From Candidatus Aminicenantes bacterium (GTDB lineage Bacteria; Acidobacteriota; Aminicenantia; Aminicenantales; UBA4085): 64,000 bases of DNA. Made by a program: the position numbers and the translations under genes. The first letter of the stretch is position 1. The number at the start of each line of letters is the position of its first letter. The notes below the pieces were generated by a model that saw only the letters and a list, made by a program, of their open reading frames with translations, was not told the DNA's origin and did no database searches. Positions 1 through 7,844 of the stretch are shown here, one piece after another. The stretch is taken from assembly GCA_026393855.1 (NCBI GenBank), contig JAPKZJ010000009.1, positions 62,001-126,000 of the forward strand, written 5' to 3'.

Positions 1-765
1 TTCTGGAAGCGGCGCGACCCGGACCCGACGACCGAGGAGAACGAGCTGCGGGTGGAATATGAAATCCGGGTGGAAGCGGCGGCCAAGCTCTTCCCCGGCG
101 AGGGCCAGCCGGGCTACGCCACCGACCGCGGCCGCGTCTACATCCTCTACGGGCCTCCCTCCGAGCGCCAGACCCAGCCATCCGGGTTCGAGAACCAGAG
201 CCGCTGCAGCGAGATCTGGTTCTACGCCAATTTCCCGGTCGTCTTTGTCGACCAGTCGTGCACCGGCCGCTACCGCCAGATGACCTTCGACCTGACCCCG
301 ATCCGCGAGCTCAATATCGCCGAGCTCTCGGCTTCCTCCAAGGGCGGCCGTCCGGCTCCCGGCATTCTCCAGCCCGGATCCAAGCGCTTCGATTACGAGA
401 TCGAGCTGGTGTTCGCCGAGCGGGGGCCCAAGCGGATCGCGGCCCGCTTGCGGCTGCGCCTGCCGTACGGCGGCATTTGGTTCACTTCCGAGGCCAAGAC
501 CCTGCGGACGACTTTCGAGGTGGCCGTCGAAGTCCGGACCGCGGGCCGGGAGCTTCTCTTCGAGAACAAGGCGTCCTTCCCGGTCAGCCTGGCCGAGGCC
601 GAGCTGGCGGCCCGGGGCGGGGAGCTGTTCACCATGTATATTCCCGTCGACATCCTCGACGAGGCCCGGATCGCCAAACTGGGCCAAGGCAAGGACCAGC
701 TCGTGATCACGGTCGTCAACGCGACCTCCAAGGAAGCGCAGAAGAAGTCGATCGACTTCAATTAA
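1..765 (+). CDS. GWxTD domain-containing protein, C-terminal part
   Basis: The reading frame is open from the first base of the window, so the true start lies upstream and only the last ~254 codons are seen. The motif G-Y-A-T-D followed by RGRVYILYGPP is the signature of the GWxTD domain, found in secreted or periplasmic proteins of Acidobacteriota, Aminicenantes and related phyla; its biochemical role is unknown. A beta-rich region follows and ends in a short lysine-rich tail. The stop codon overlaps the stop of the convergent TonB receptor gene within a TTAA, leaving no room for a separate terminator. I am sure of the domain; no function can be assigned. Confidence 0.85.
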   Translation, partial: FWKRRDPDPTTEENELRVEYEIRVEAAAKLFPGEGQPGYATDRGRVYILYGPPSERQTQPSGFENQSRCSEIWFYANFPVVFVDQSCTGRYRQMTFDLTPIRELNIAELSASSKGGRPAPGILQPGSKRFDYEIELVFAERGPKRIAARLRLRLPYGGIWFTSEAKTLRTTFEVAVEVRTAGRELLFENKASFPVSLAEAELAARGGELFTMYIPVDILDEARIAKLGQGKDQLVITVVNATSKEAQKKSIDFN

Positions 766-3700
766 AAATTAATTTTCGCTCCGAGTCGGATCGAGCGGAC
801 CCCGTAATAGGAGAGAATGGACCCGTACGTCGACGAGACCGTGTAGGTCGGCGTCGACAGGTCCGACCGCAGGACGCCCGCCGGATCGGCGTCTTCGAGC
901 AGGGCGCTCGAGCCGAACAGGTTGAAGACGTCGAGGTAGAGGTCCAGCTTGCCGGCCCGGCCGATCCGGAACCCGCGCTGGAGGCGGAGGTCCAGGCTGC
1001 TGAAGGCCGGCTCGCGGCCGACACCCGAGGCCTCGGCCGCCACGGTCACGTAGGGCGTGCGTGTTCCGTACCCCATGTAGCCTTCCGGGAAGTAGACCCG
1101 GGCCAGGCTCCGACCGTAGGGGGCGCCCGAAAGGTACCGGAAATACGCGCCCAGGAAGAACTCGTAGGGGAGCTGGACGCCGGCCATGATCTTGGCCTGG
1201 AACGGCCGGTCCAGCCAGAGCGGGCCGGAGGCGTTGGTCAGGCCGTTGGGATCGGTGAAGCGAGAGGTCGAGGCGTAGCTGGCCGCCGCGTCCGCGCCCA
1301 GATTGCCCTTGAAAGAGCTGAGGACGAGGGAGCCGGCCAATTGCCAGCCGTGCGAGAGGCGCTTGTCGAAGGTCAGGATGCCGGCCATGTATTTCTGCTC
1401 GGCCTCGGGGATGTTGGCATACCGGTAGTTGGGCGTCGGCCGGTCGGCTCGCAGTCCGTAGACCGTCAGCGACTTGTCGTCGGCCGTGCCGAGCGTGGCG
1501 TCCCGGCCGGGATCGGTCACGGTCATGGGCAGCCAGATGAGACCCTTCTCGTCCCGGGCCGTCGGGTCGTAGCCGTTCTCGGTGTCGATGAGCGAGATGA
1601 GGTTCGAGGTCTTACGAAAGGTGAACTGGGCGCCGATGGTGAGGTCGGCCATGACCTCGCGCTCCAGGGCCGCCGTGAACGTGTCCAGGCGGGGCGGCTT
1701 GACGGTGTGTTCGACGCCGGAGGCGTCGACGTAGCTGAACATGTTCAGGGCCGTGTCCTGGGTGACCGCGGAGGTCAGGACGTATTCGTCCGTGCCGGGC
1801 AGGTCCATGTGCTTGTCGCCGTTGAGGTCGTACCAGTTCCACTCGACGACCTGCGGATTGAAGAGGTGGCCGGTCCCGTAAAGCCCCGTCCAGAGGGACT
1901 CGTAATCCCGGGCAAACGAGAGTTTGAGGGCCGTGGACCCGTCGCCGAAGATGTCGAAGGACAGGCCGGCCCGGGGCGCCAAGGTCAGGTACTCCACGAT
2001 TTTCTTATAGGGAATCGTCACCAGATCGAAGGGCGATTTGACGCCGGCGTCGGTGAAGCGCTGAATCAGCGCGCCCAGCAGGTCGTTGTCGCCCAGGTCG
2101 ACGGCGATCAGCTCGGGTGCGTAATTAAAGCTCAGAGCGGGCCTGGATTGGGCGGGCATGAACTCCAGGCTGTAGTCCAACCGCAGCCCCAGGTTCAGGG
2201 CCAGGCGGCCGGTCTTGATGCCGTCCTCCACGAAGGCCGAGAAGCGCCGGAAGCTGTCCTGCGGATTCCAGTAGGCCTCGGCTCCCGGACCGGCGGTCAT
2301 GCGGAGGAGGCCGATTTTGTTGAGCGGATCGACGTAGTAGGGATTATCGGCCGCCCAGTCATACCAGAGCGAATAATACGGGTTGGACCGCCACCAATCG
2401 CGGGTGGAATCGGATTGCTCGATCCCGCCGCCGGCTTTGAATACGTGGTCGGCGCCGAGAAATCTATCCAGGAAGGCGGTGATGGAGGCTTGGCCGGACA
2501 ACCGCTTGAATGCGTTCTTGATGCTGTAGGGAGCGGCGCCCCAGGTGACCTGGCGCGAAAAATCGACGCTCGTGTACTCGAGGCTGTCGCGCGAGAGCTG
2601 CGGCACGTCGCGCTCGATATAGGTGCCGCGGACCTCGACCCGGACCTTGGGCGAGAGGTCGAACGTCACGAGATGGCTGGTGGCGTAGGAGTTTTCGTGG
2701 TCCAGGATCCAAGTGGCGTCGAAGGCCGTGCCGGGGGCAAAGGAGGCCTCGTCGACGGGTTGATAGAGGTTGGCCCAATGGAAAGAGCCCGTGTAGCGGA
2801 TCTTTTCCGTGGCGTTGACGGTGGCCTTAAGGAAAAACATCCATTCGGACTGGTCGCGGTCGAAGCTCGAGGCGTCGCCGACGCCCAGCCCGGCCAGGCG
2901 CGAGCCGGGGTCATAGGGGTTCGGCTGGGTCGAGAACGCGCGGCGCACGTTCAGAAAGTACCAGGCCCGATCTTCCCAGAGCGGCCCGCCCAGGTTCAGG
3001 GAAAAATCCTTGAGGCTCAAGTATTTGTCCGAGGGGGCGAGCGTCAAGCTTTGGACGGCGGCGGCGTCGAATCCATCCGAGCTCAGGGCCGAGCCCGAGA
3101 GGTAGAAGCCCAAGCTGCCGGCGAAGGCGTTGCCGCCCGACTTGCTGAGGAGATGGATCGCGGCGCCCCGGCCCGGCTCTTCGGCGGCCGGTTTGCCGGT
3201 CGAGATGATCTCGACCTGGTCGATGATGTCGACGTTGAGATTGCCGATGGGGAAGCCCGAAGACGGATCGGTCAGGCTGGCGCCGTCGAGGACGTAGCTC
3301 TGCCCGCGCGCGCTGCCGCCCTGGATCGAGACGGCCCGGTCGAAGGGCCGGCCTTCGCCGACGGCTCCCGGCGCCATGGCCTGGATGTCGCGCAGGTCGC
3401 GGTGCAGGGGAAGCGCCTCCAGCAGAGTGGAGGAGAGGACGATGCCGCTTCGGGCGGAGAAGACGTCGATGCCGGGGAGGGGAGTTGCGACGATCGCGTC
3501 GTCCTCGACCTCGGAAGGTTCGAGGGCGATTTTGAGCTCGACCGTCCGTCCCGCCCGCAGCAGGATATTTCTGCGGACGATGGATCTATGGCCCGGCAGA
3601 TCAGCCCGAAGCTCGTAGACACCCGGGGGCAGGGCCAGAAAATCAAACGCGCCGCTGCCCTCCGTCAGGGCGTCGGCTTGGCCCTGGAAGGACGGGCTGA

Positions 3701-3851
3701 GGATTAGGATCGAGACCCCGGCCAGGGGCTTCCCGGCGGGGTCCGTGATCCGTCCCCGAAGAGAGGCGGTCGGGTTCTGGGCCGAAAGGGTTCCCGCCAG
3801 GCTTAGGGCCAGGAACAGGAGGATGACGGCGCGCAGGGTGCTTCTATTCAT
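762..3851 (-). CDS. TonB-dependent receptor, Oar/SusC-like, with N-terminal carboxypeptidase-regulatory-like domain
   Basis: A 1029-residue outer-membrane transporter. Residues 1-24 form a signal peptide ending in LSAQ. Residues ~28-105 are a CarboxypepD_reg-like beta-sandwich (SLRGRITDPAGKPLAGVSI). A plug region (~110-240) includes SYVLDGASLTDP and a predicted TonB-plug segment, and the remainder is a long beta-barrel rich in aromatic/polar alternation, ending in a C-terminal phenylalanine (GAKINF) as expected for barrel assembly. The start is preceded by GAGGAG at good spacing. It lies 36 bases downstream of the ROK kinase on the same strand and may be the last gene of the tatA operon. The family imports large substrates such as oligosaccharides or peptides; the substrate here is unknown. 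Confidence 0.92.
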   Translation of the reverse strand: MNRSTLRAVILLFLALSLAGTLSAQNPTASLRGRITDPAGKPLAGVSILILSPSFQGQADALTEGSGAFDFLALPPGVYELRADLPGHRSIVRRNILLRAGRTVELKIALEPSEVEDDAIVATPLPGIDVFSARSGIVLSSTLLEALPLHRDLRDIQAMAPGAVGEGRPFDRAVSIQGGSARGQSYVLDGASLTDPSSGFPIGNLNVDIIDQVEIISTGKPAAEEPGRGAAIHLLSKSGGNAFAGSLGFYLSGSALSSDGFDAAAVQSLTLAPSDKYLSLKDFSLNLGGPLWEDRAWYFLNVRRAFSTQPNPYDPGSRLAGLGVGDASSFDRDQSEWMFFLKATVNATEKIRYTGSFHWANLYQPVDEASFAPGTAFDATWILDHENSYATSHLVTFDLSPKVRVEVRGTYIERDVPQLSRDSLEYTSVDFSRQVTWGAAPYSIKNAFKRLSGQASITAFLDRFLGADHVFKAGGGIEQSDSTRDWWRSNPYYSLWYDWAADNPYYVDPLNKIGLLRMTAGPGAEAYWNPQDSFRRFSAFVEDGIKTGRLALNLGLRLDYSLEFMPAQSRPALSFNYAPELIAVDLGDNDLLGALIQRFTDAGVKSPFDLVTIPYKKIVEYLTLAPRAGLSFDIFGDGSTALKLSFARDYESLWTGLYGTGHLFNPQVVEWNWYDLNGDKHMDLPGTDEYVLTSAVTQDTALNMFSYVDASGVEHTVKPPRLDTFTAALEREVMADLTIGAQFTFRKTSNLISLIDTENGYDPTARDEKGLIWLPMTVTDPGRDATLGTADDKSLTVYGLRADRPTPNYRYANIPEAEQKYMAGILTFDKRLSHGWQLAGSLVLSSFKGNLGADAAASYASTSRFTDPNGLTNASGPLWLDRPFQAKIMAGVQLPYEFFLGAYFRYLSGAPYGRSLARVYFPEGYMGYGTRTPYVTVAAEASGVGREPAFSSLDLRLQRGFRIGRAGKLDLYLDVFNLFGSSALLEDADPAGVLRSDLSTPTYTVSSTYGSILSYYGVRSIRLGAKINF

Positions 3852-3887
3852 GAGATCTCCTCGTTATTTTCATACACGCATCGGCTC

Positions 3888-4823
3888 TCAATCGTTGCCT
3901 CGACTTGAATCTATTCCAGCCGCCGGCTCGGCGGCCCAGGCGGCTGCGCCGATAATCCCGGCCTCGTTGGCCAGGGCGGCCCGCTCGATTCGGCAGGCCT
4001 TATATGCATTTTTAAAACTTCTTCTGGAGGCTTCCTCGGCTGCCGGCCGGATGATGTCGTCCCCGGCGCCCAGAACGCCTCCCCCGAGAAGGATTTTTTC
4101 CGGGTTAAGGAGGTTGATCAGGATGCCGAGTCCGAGGCCCAAGCAGCGAGCCGATTCTGCAATGGCCATACGGGCCTTATCGTCCCCGGCGGTCGCAAGA
4201 GCTTGGATTTCCTCGGCCGTGAGCGGTCCGTCGGCCCCCGCGGCTTCCCGATACCGGCGGATGATCGCCCGCGCCGATGCCTCGGTCTCCAGGCAGCCGC
4301 GCCCGCCGCAGGCGCAGGGCTCGCCGTCGGGGCGGATCGACATATGGCCGACTTCCCCGGCGTAGCCGCGTGCTCCCCGAAGGAGCTTTCCGTCCGCGAT
4401 GATCCCGGCCCCGATCCCTGTCCCGATTGTCAATAGGATCAGGTTCGCGACCCCGCGTCCGGCGCCGTGCCGCCATTCGCCGAAAGCGGCCAGGTTGGCG
4501 TCGTTGTCGGCCCGGACGGGCACGCCCAGGAGCCGCTCCAGGACCGCCTCGATCTCGATGCCGTCGAGGCCGCCGGTGTGGGGGGATTCCAGGATGCGGC
4601 GGCTGGCCAGATCGAAGATTCCGGGCAGGCCGAAGCCGGCGGCCCGGATCGGCTCCCCGGCCCGCTGCCGCAACCCGGCCCACATCGATTCGACCAGGGC
4701 GAAGAACCCGTCGGCGGTGGCGGGCGTCGGCTCCTGCGTCTTGTACAGGAGCCCGCCTCGCTCATCGACCAGTCCGCACTTGAGCCTCGTGCCCCCGAGG
4801 TCGAATCCGGCGAAGACGGCCAT
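3888..4823 (-). CDS. ROK family sugar kinase (glucokinase-like)
   Basis: A 311-residue cytoplasmic kinase that should phosphorylate a hexose or amino-sugar with ATP. The N-terminal phosphate-binding motif FDLGGTRLKCG and the catalytic aspartate in ADNDANLAAFGE are present. The ROK zinc-binding signature is complete: GH, then CACGGRGCLE. IGTGIGAGI is the second ATP-binding loop. The start ATG at 4823 was chosen because it begins the conserved fold and lies two bases after the stop of the upstream methyltransferase, implying translational coupling. The frame stays open much further upstream, but that extension has no family similarity. Sugar specificity cannot be read from the sequence. Confidence 0.93.
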   Translation of the reverse strand: MAVFAGFDLGGTRLKCGLVDERGGLLYKTQEPTPATADGFFALVESMWAGLRQRAGEPIRAAGFGLPGIFDLASRRILESPHTGGLDGIEIEAVLERLLGVPVRADNDANLAAFGEWRHGAGRGVANLILLTIGTGIGAGIIADGKLLRGARGYAGEVGHMSIRPDGEPCACGGRGCLETEASARAIIRRYREAAGADGPLTAEEIQALATAGDDKARMAIAESARCLGLGLGILINLLNPEKILLGGGVLGAGDDIIRPAAEEASRRSFKNAYKACRIERAALANEAGIIGAAAWAAEPAAGIDSSRGND

Positions 4824-4825
4824 AG

Positions 4826-6001
4826 TCAGCTCTTCCGCGCCACGGCGGCGTAGTTGGGAGCGCCGAACAACAGGCGGTTGAGCTTGTCGATGTCCTGGTT
4901 GAGCGCCAGGCCGGCGTCGCCGGTCCCCGGGACGGGGTCCAGGCGCTCGGGCTCGATCCGGCCGGAGTAGAGGATCTCCGTCTTCTCGAAGCCGGCGGCG
5001 TCCAGCAGGAAGCGCAGGGCTTCGGGATGGACGGGGAAGCGATGCGACAGGTCGGCGTAGAAGGCGTGGACAAGGGCGTAGACCGAGGTCGGGTTGATCG
5101 TCTCGAGGATGACGACACCGCCGGGAGCGAGCTTGGCTTGGGCCAGCTCGACCAGGCGCTCCAGCGCGGCCGCGGGAAGATGCTCGATAACCTGGGCGGA
5201 GAAGATTCCGTCCAGCGAGGCGTCGGCCCGGCCGGCCAGCGTGTCCAGCAGATCGCCCCGCTCGGCCTGCAGGCCTTGGCCGCGGCAGGATTCGACCATT
5301 TGGGCGTTGAGGTCGACACCCGTGCCCCGGAAGCCGCGGTCGCGGAGAAGCTCCAGAAACTCGCCGCGGCCGCATCCCAGATCGAGAATCTCGCCGCCGG
5401 CTTTAAAGTATTCGAGGTAACGCTCGAGCTGGCTGCGGATCTCCTCGCGCGAGCCCCGGTGGCGGTTCTCGAAGCGGGTGTAGCGCCAGTCCCGGATCGG
5501 CTCTAGCACGGCCCCGACCTCGGCCGGGGTGGGCAGGTGCTTTTCCTGGAGCGAGGCCAGCAGCCGCCCTAGCTGGTCCTGCAGAAGGACAAACGTCCGG
5601 CTCAGCGAAACGGCGTCCTCGGAGGCGGCGGCCAGGCGTTCGACCCGGCTTTCCAAGCCCTGCACGAGAGCGCTCAAGTGGTTATTGCCCAGGGCGTCCC
5701 ACTCCTTGTCCCGGACATCGGAGAGGGCGTTGACGGTCTCCAGAAGAGCGGCCGTCGAATCGGCCAGCCCCGCCGCCAGCCGCGTCCCTTCGGCCAGGGC
5801 TGAGCCGAGGGCGGCGGAGTCGGCGGACGGTTTTGCGGCGAAGAGGCCGCTCTTGCGGCCGGACGCCTCGCCGGCGGCGGAAAAACGGCCTTCCAAGGCC
5901 GCCATGGCACGGGCCGCGGCCTTGAGGGAATCGACTTGCTGTTGGAAACGTTCCTCTAGCCGGCGCCGATCACCGGCCAGCTTCTCGATCGTCCGTTGCA
6001 T
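4826..6001 (-). CDS. SAM-dependent methyltransferase with N-terminal coiled coil
   Basis: A 391-residue protein. Residues 1 to ~150 are charged and alanine-rich with heptad character (predicted coiled coil). The second half is a class I methyltransferase: motif I DLGCGRGEF near residue 207, acidic motif GTGVDLNAQ, motif IV DGIFSAQVIEHLP and a post-motif LAPGGVVILETINP. This organisation resembles methyltransferases of surface-polysaccharide clusters that cap or modify glycans, but the substrate is not determined. The ATG overlaps the tatA stop by one base (TGATG), so the two are probably co-translated; the ROK kinase follows after two bases. Confidence 0.85.
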   Translation of the reverse strand: MQRTIEKLAGDRRRLEERFQQQVDSLKAAARAMAALEGRFSAAGEASGRKSGLFAAKPSADSAALGSALAEGTRLAAGLADSTAALLETVNALSDVRDKEWDALGNNHLSALVQGLESRVERLAAASEDAVSLSRTFVLLQDQLGRLLASLQEKHLPTPAEVGAVLEPIRDWRYTRFENRHRGSREEIRSQLERYLEYFKAGGEILDLGCGRGEFLELLRDRGFRGTGVDLNAQMVESCRGQGLQAERGDLLDTLAGRADASLDGIFSAQVIEHLPAAALERLVELAQAKLAPGGVVILETINPTSVYALVHAFYADLSHRFPVHPEALRFLLDAAGFEKTEILYSGRIEPERLDPVPGTGDAGLALNQDIDKLNRLLFGAPNYAAVARKS

Positions 6002-6195
6002 CAGTCCTTGGAAGGGGGAGTGGTCTTGTCGTCGTCTTTGTTGTTGTCCTTGCCGCTGACCGAGCCCTTGAAGTTCTTGATGCCTTCGCCCAGGGACTTG
6101 CCGAGGTCGGGAAGCTTTTTGGCGCCGAAGATGATGACCACGATGAGCAGGATGAGAATCAGTTCCTGCGGACCAAGCGTTCCGAACAGAAACAT
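6001..6195 (-). CDS. tatA: Twin-arginine translocase subunit TatA/TatE
   Basis: A 64-residue TatA-type protein. A short N-terminus leads into one membrane helix (about residues 10-24), the invariant FG at 23-24 with [13 protein letters not shown] forming the amphipathic helix, and a charged, lysine/aspartate-rich tail. TatA multimers form the channel that exports folded proteins carrying twin-arginine signals. AAGGAGG lies 5 bases before the ATG. No tatB or tatC is in the window. The adjacent divergent gene encodes a peptidase with a clear twin-arginine signal. The upstream leader carries an intrinsic terminator, suggesting controlled read-through into this operon. Confidence 0.95.
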   Translation of the reverse strand: MFLFGTLGPQELILILLIVVIIFGAKKLPDLGKSLGEGIKNFKGSVSGKDNNKDDDKTTPPSKD

Positions 6196-6254
6196 ATCGG
6201 CCTCCTTACGGGTTCTCCGGGCCGGCTGGACGTCTAAATCGCCCGAACAGGCTT

Positions 6255-6278
6255 AAAAAAAAGACCCGATTTGTCTTT
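6255..6278 (-). terminator. Intrinsic terminator upstream of tatA
   Basis: On the minus strand AAAGAC and GTCTTT form a 6-bp stem around a 7-base loop, followed directly by a run of eight T. It lies about 60 bases before the tatA ATG, so it would stop transcripts before the operon unless read through. Confidence 0.6.
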
Positions 6279-6380
6279 GCGACGGGCCAAAGGCCCGGCG
6301 GCAACCTCGTTCTCCCCGGGAAGATGAGCCGGCCGCGCACCCCTGGGGCGCTCGCCATGACAAAGCATGGCTTTTAACCC
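6255..6380 (-). ncRNA. Candidate structured leader RNA or small RNA upstream of tatA
   Basis: A ~126-base minus-strand segment lies between a good promoter and an intrinsic terminator and has no convincing open frame. Reading 5' to 3' it can form successive hairpins: GCCATG/CATGGC with loop CTTTGT, a GCGC-based stem, TCTTCCC/GGGGAGA, CGGGCC/GGCCCG with loop TTT, and the terminator. A CCCG before the terminator could pair with the CGGG in its loop, giving an alternative fold. It may be a terminator-type regulatory leader of the tatA operon or a free small RNA. I did not recognise a known riboswitch class. Confidence 0.4.
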
Positions 6381-6385
6381 CGATA

Positions 6386-6414
6386 AAGGTACTCGTAAGG
6401 GAGGCAAAAGTCAA
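6386..6414 (-). promoter_or_regulatory. Sigma70-type promoter for the tatA leader
   Basis: TTGACT (6409-6414) and TACCTT (6386-6391) are separated by 17 bases on the minus strand. The predicted transcription start is near 6379-6380. Confidence 0.5.
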
Positions 6415-6416
6415 TG

Positions 6417-6452
6417 AAACCGCCGCCGGGAGGCTTCCCCGGCGATCGGTTT
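6417..6452. promoter_or_regulatory. 36-bp palindrome between divergent promoters
   Basis: Nested inverted arms AAACCG/CGGTTT (6417-6422, 6447-6452) and CGCCGGG/CCCGGCG (6424-6430, 6438-6444) surround a 7-base centre. The palindrome fills the space between the two divergent TTGACT -35 boxes and is followed symmetrically by AGTCAA and TTGACT. It is well placed to be the operator of a shared regulator. Confidence 0.55.
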
Positions 6453-6479
6453 GACTTCGCCAGGGGCGGGTGATATAAG
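6451..6479 (+). promoter_or_regulatory. Sigma70-type promoter for the M24 peptidase gene
   Basis: TTGACT (6451-6456), 17 bases, TATAAG (6474-6479). This gives a leader of about 80 bases, which contains a CCGGGCC/GGCCCGG hairpin (6519-6537) and a GGAGG ribosome site before the ATG at 6567. Confidence 0.55.
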
Positions 6480-6566
6480 TTTTCAAATAGTGACCGGATT
6501 TTTTGCATTCTCTTCCCCCCGGGCCTTGATGGCCCGGAATCCCCGCTCATTCGCCTGGAGGCGCCC

Positions 6567-7814
6567 ATGTTCAATCGTCGCGATTTCCTGAAGCTGGGCG
6601 GTCTCTCGCTGGCGCTGCCTTCGTTTCTGAAGACGGCCGACGGTCAGGCCATTGCCGGAGCGGGGCTCGAGAACATGACGGCCGGGATTAAACCGCTCGG
6701 TCCGGAGGATTACGAGGCTCGCCTGGAGCGGGCCCGGGTTCTCATGGCCGCGAACCGTCTTGAAGCCGTGTTCTTGGGGGGCGGGACGAATCTCAGCTAC
6801 TTCACTACCGTGAGCTGGGGCACCAGCGAAAGAACTTTCGGCGCCGTCCTCAACCGCAAGGGGAGGCCGATCTGGGTCTGCCCGGCCTTCGAGCTGGAGC
6901 GGGCCAAAGAGAGCCTCCCGGCGGGCGACTCGGTCCGGGTCTGGGAAGAGCACGAGAGCCCGTATGCCCTGATCGGCGGCATCGTTCGCGATCTGGGCGG
7001 CCGTCGGCTCGGCCTGGCCCCGAACTTGAGCGCCTTTCAGGTCTACGGGCTGCAGCGCGACGCGGCCGGGATCGAGCTGGCCGACGGCGCCGTCGTCACC
7101 GACGGCTGCCGGGGGACCAAGACGGCCAAGGAAATCGCCTATCTCGACCTGGCCAATAAGATCACCAAGATCGCCTTCCGGGAGGGCTTCCGCCAAATCC
7201 GCGAGGGCATGACGCCGCGCGACCTGTCCGCGGCTATCGCGGCCGCCCATACCCGGTTGGGCGCAAGCGGCGGCGGCGGGCCGCAGTTCGGGCCGAACAC
7301 GGCCTTTCCTCACGGTTCGCGCGTTCCCCGCACCGTCCAGGACGGCACCCTCATCATGGTCGACGGCGGCTGCCGGGTCGAGGGATACAGCTCCGACGTT
7401 ACCCGGACGGTCGTCTTCGGTAAGGCGAGCGACAAGATGGTCAAGGTCTGGGACATCGTCCGCAAGTCCCAGGCCGCGGCGCTCAAGGCCGCCCGTCCCG
7501 GCGCCACCTGCGAATCCGTGGATGCCGCCGCCCGCAAGGTCATCGAGGATGCGGGGTATGGCCCGGGCTACAAACATTTCGCCCACCGGGTCGGACACGG
7601 CATCGGGCTGGAAGGCCACGAGTACCCCTATCTGGTCAAGGGCAACGCCCTCAAGCTTGAGCCGGGCATGACCTTCTCCAACGAGCCGGGCGTCTACATC
7701 TACGGCGAGTTCGGCATCCGGACCGAGGACTGCATGGTCGTCACCGAGGACGGCGCCAGGCATTTGGGCGGCATGGAAGCTGTCTCCCTGGAGCAGGCTT
7801 TCGGCGCCGAATGA
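6567..7814 (+). CDS. Tat-exported M24 family metallopeptidase (Xaa-Pro aminopeptidase-like)
   Basis: A 415-residue two-domain peptidase. The N-terminus carries a twin-arginine signal (NRRDFLKLGG at 3-12), so the folded metalloenzyme should be exported by Tat. A creatinase-type N-terminal domain follows to about residue 180, then the pita-bread M24 domain. All five metal ligands are visible: D266 (MVDGGC), D277 (YSSDVTR), H344 (VGHGIGLEGHE), E373 (NEPGVY) and E387 (RTEDC). The family removes N-terminal residues next to proline or splits dipeptides. GGAGG precedes the start. The gene is divergent from tatA and shares its palindromic promoter region. Exact specificity is unknown. Confidence 0.93.
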   Translation: MFNRRDFLKLGGLSLALPSFLKTADGQAIAGAGLENMTAGIKPLGPEDYEARLERARVLMAANRLEAVFLGGGTNLSYFTTVSWGTSERTFGAVLNRKGRPIWVCPAFELERAKESLPAGDSVRVWEEHESPYALIGGIVRDLGGRRLGLAPNLSAFQVYGLQRDAAGIELADGAVVTDGCRGTKTAKEIAYLDLANKITKIAFREGFRQIREGMTPRDLSAAIAAAHTRLGASGGGGPQFGPNTAFPHGSRVPRTVQDGTLIMVDGGCRVEGYSSDVTRTVVFGKASDKMVKVWDIVRKSQAAALKAARPGATCESVDAAARKVIEDAGYGPGYKHFAHRVGHGIGLEGHEYPYLVKGNALKLEPGMTFSNEPGVYIYGEFGIRTEDCMVVTEDGARHLGGMEAVSLEQAFGAE

Positions 7815-7844
7815 CAATTATCAATATCCTTTAGGAGGCTCTCC

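Noticed and set aside
258-3707. Very long open frame opposite the TonB receptor gene
   Set aside because: It is the antisense shadow of a confidently identified receptor in GC-rich DNA. Its composition is Arg/Gly/Glu-rich low complexity and it has no start signals. Similar long shadows oppose the M24 and M28 genes (6483-7817, 7821-10100) and the decarboxylase (11880-13430).
6281-6320. Possible SAM-type riboswitch (GGCCC...GGCAACC)
   Set aside because: Only a short plus-strand string resembles the SAM-I core. The rest of the conserved elements is missing, and the strand is opposite to the promoter and terminator found here.
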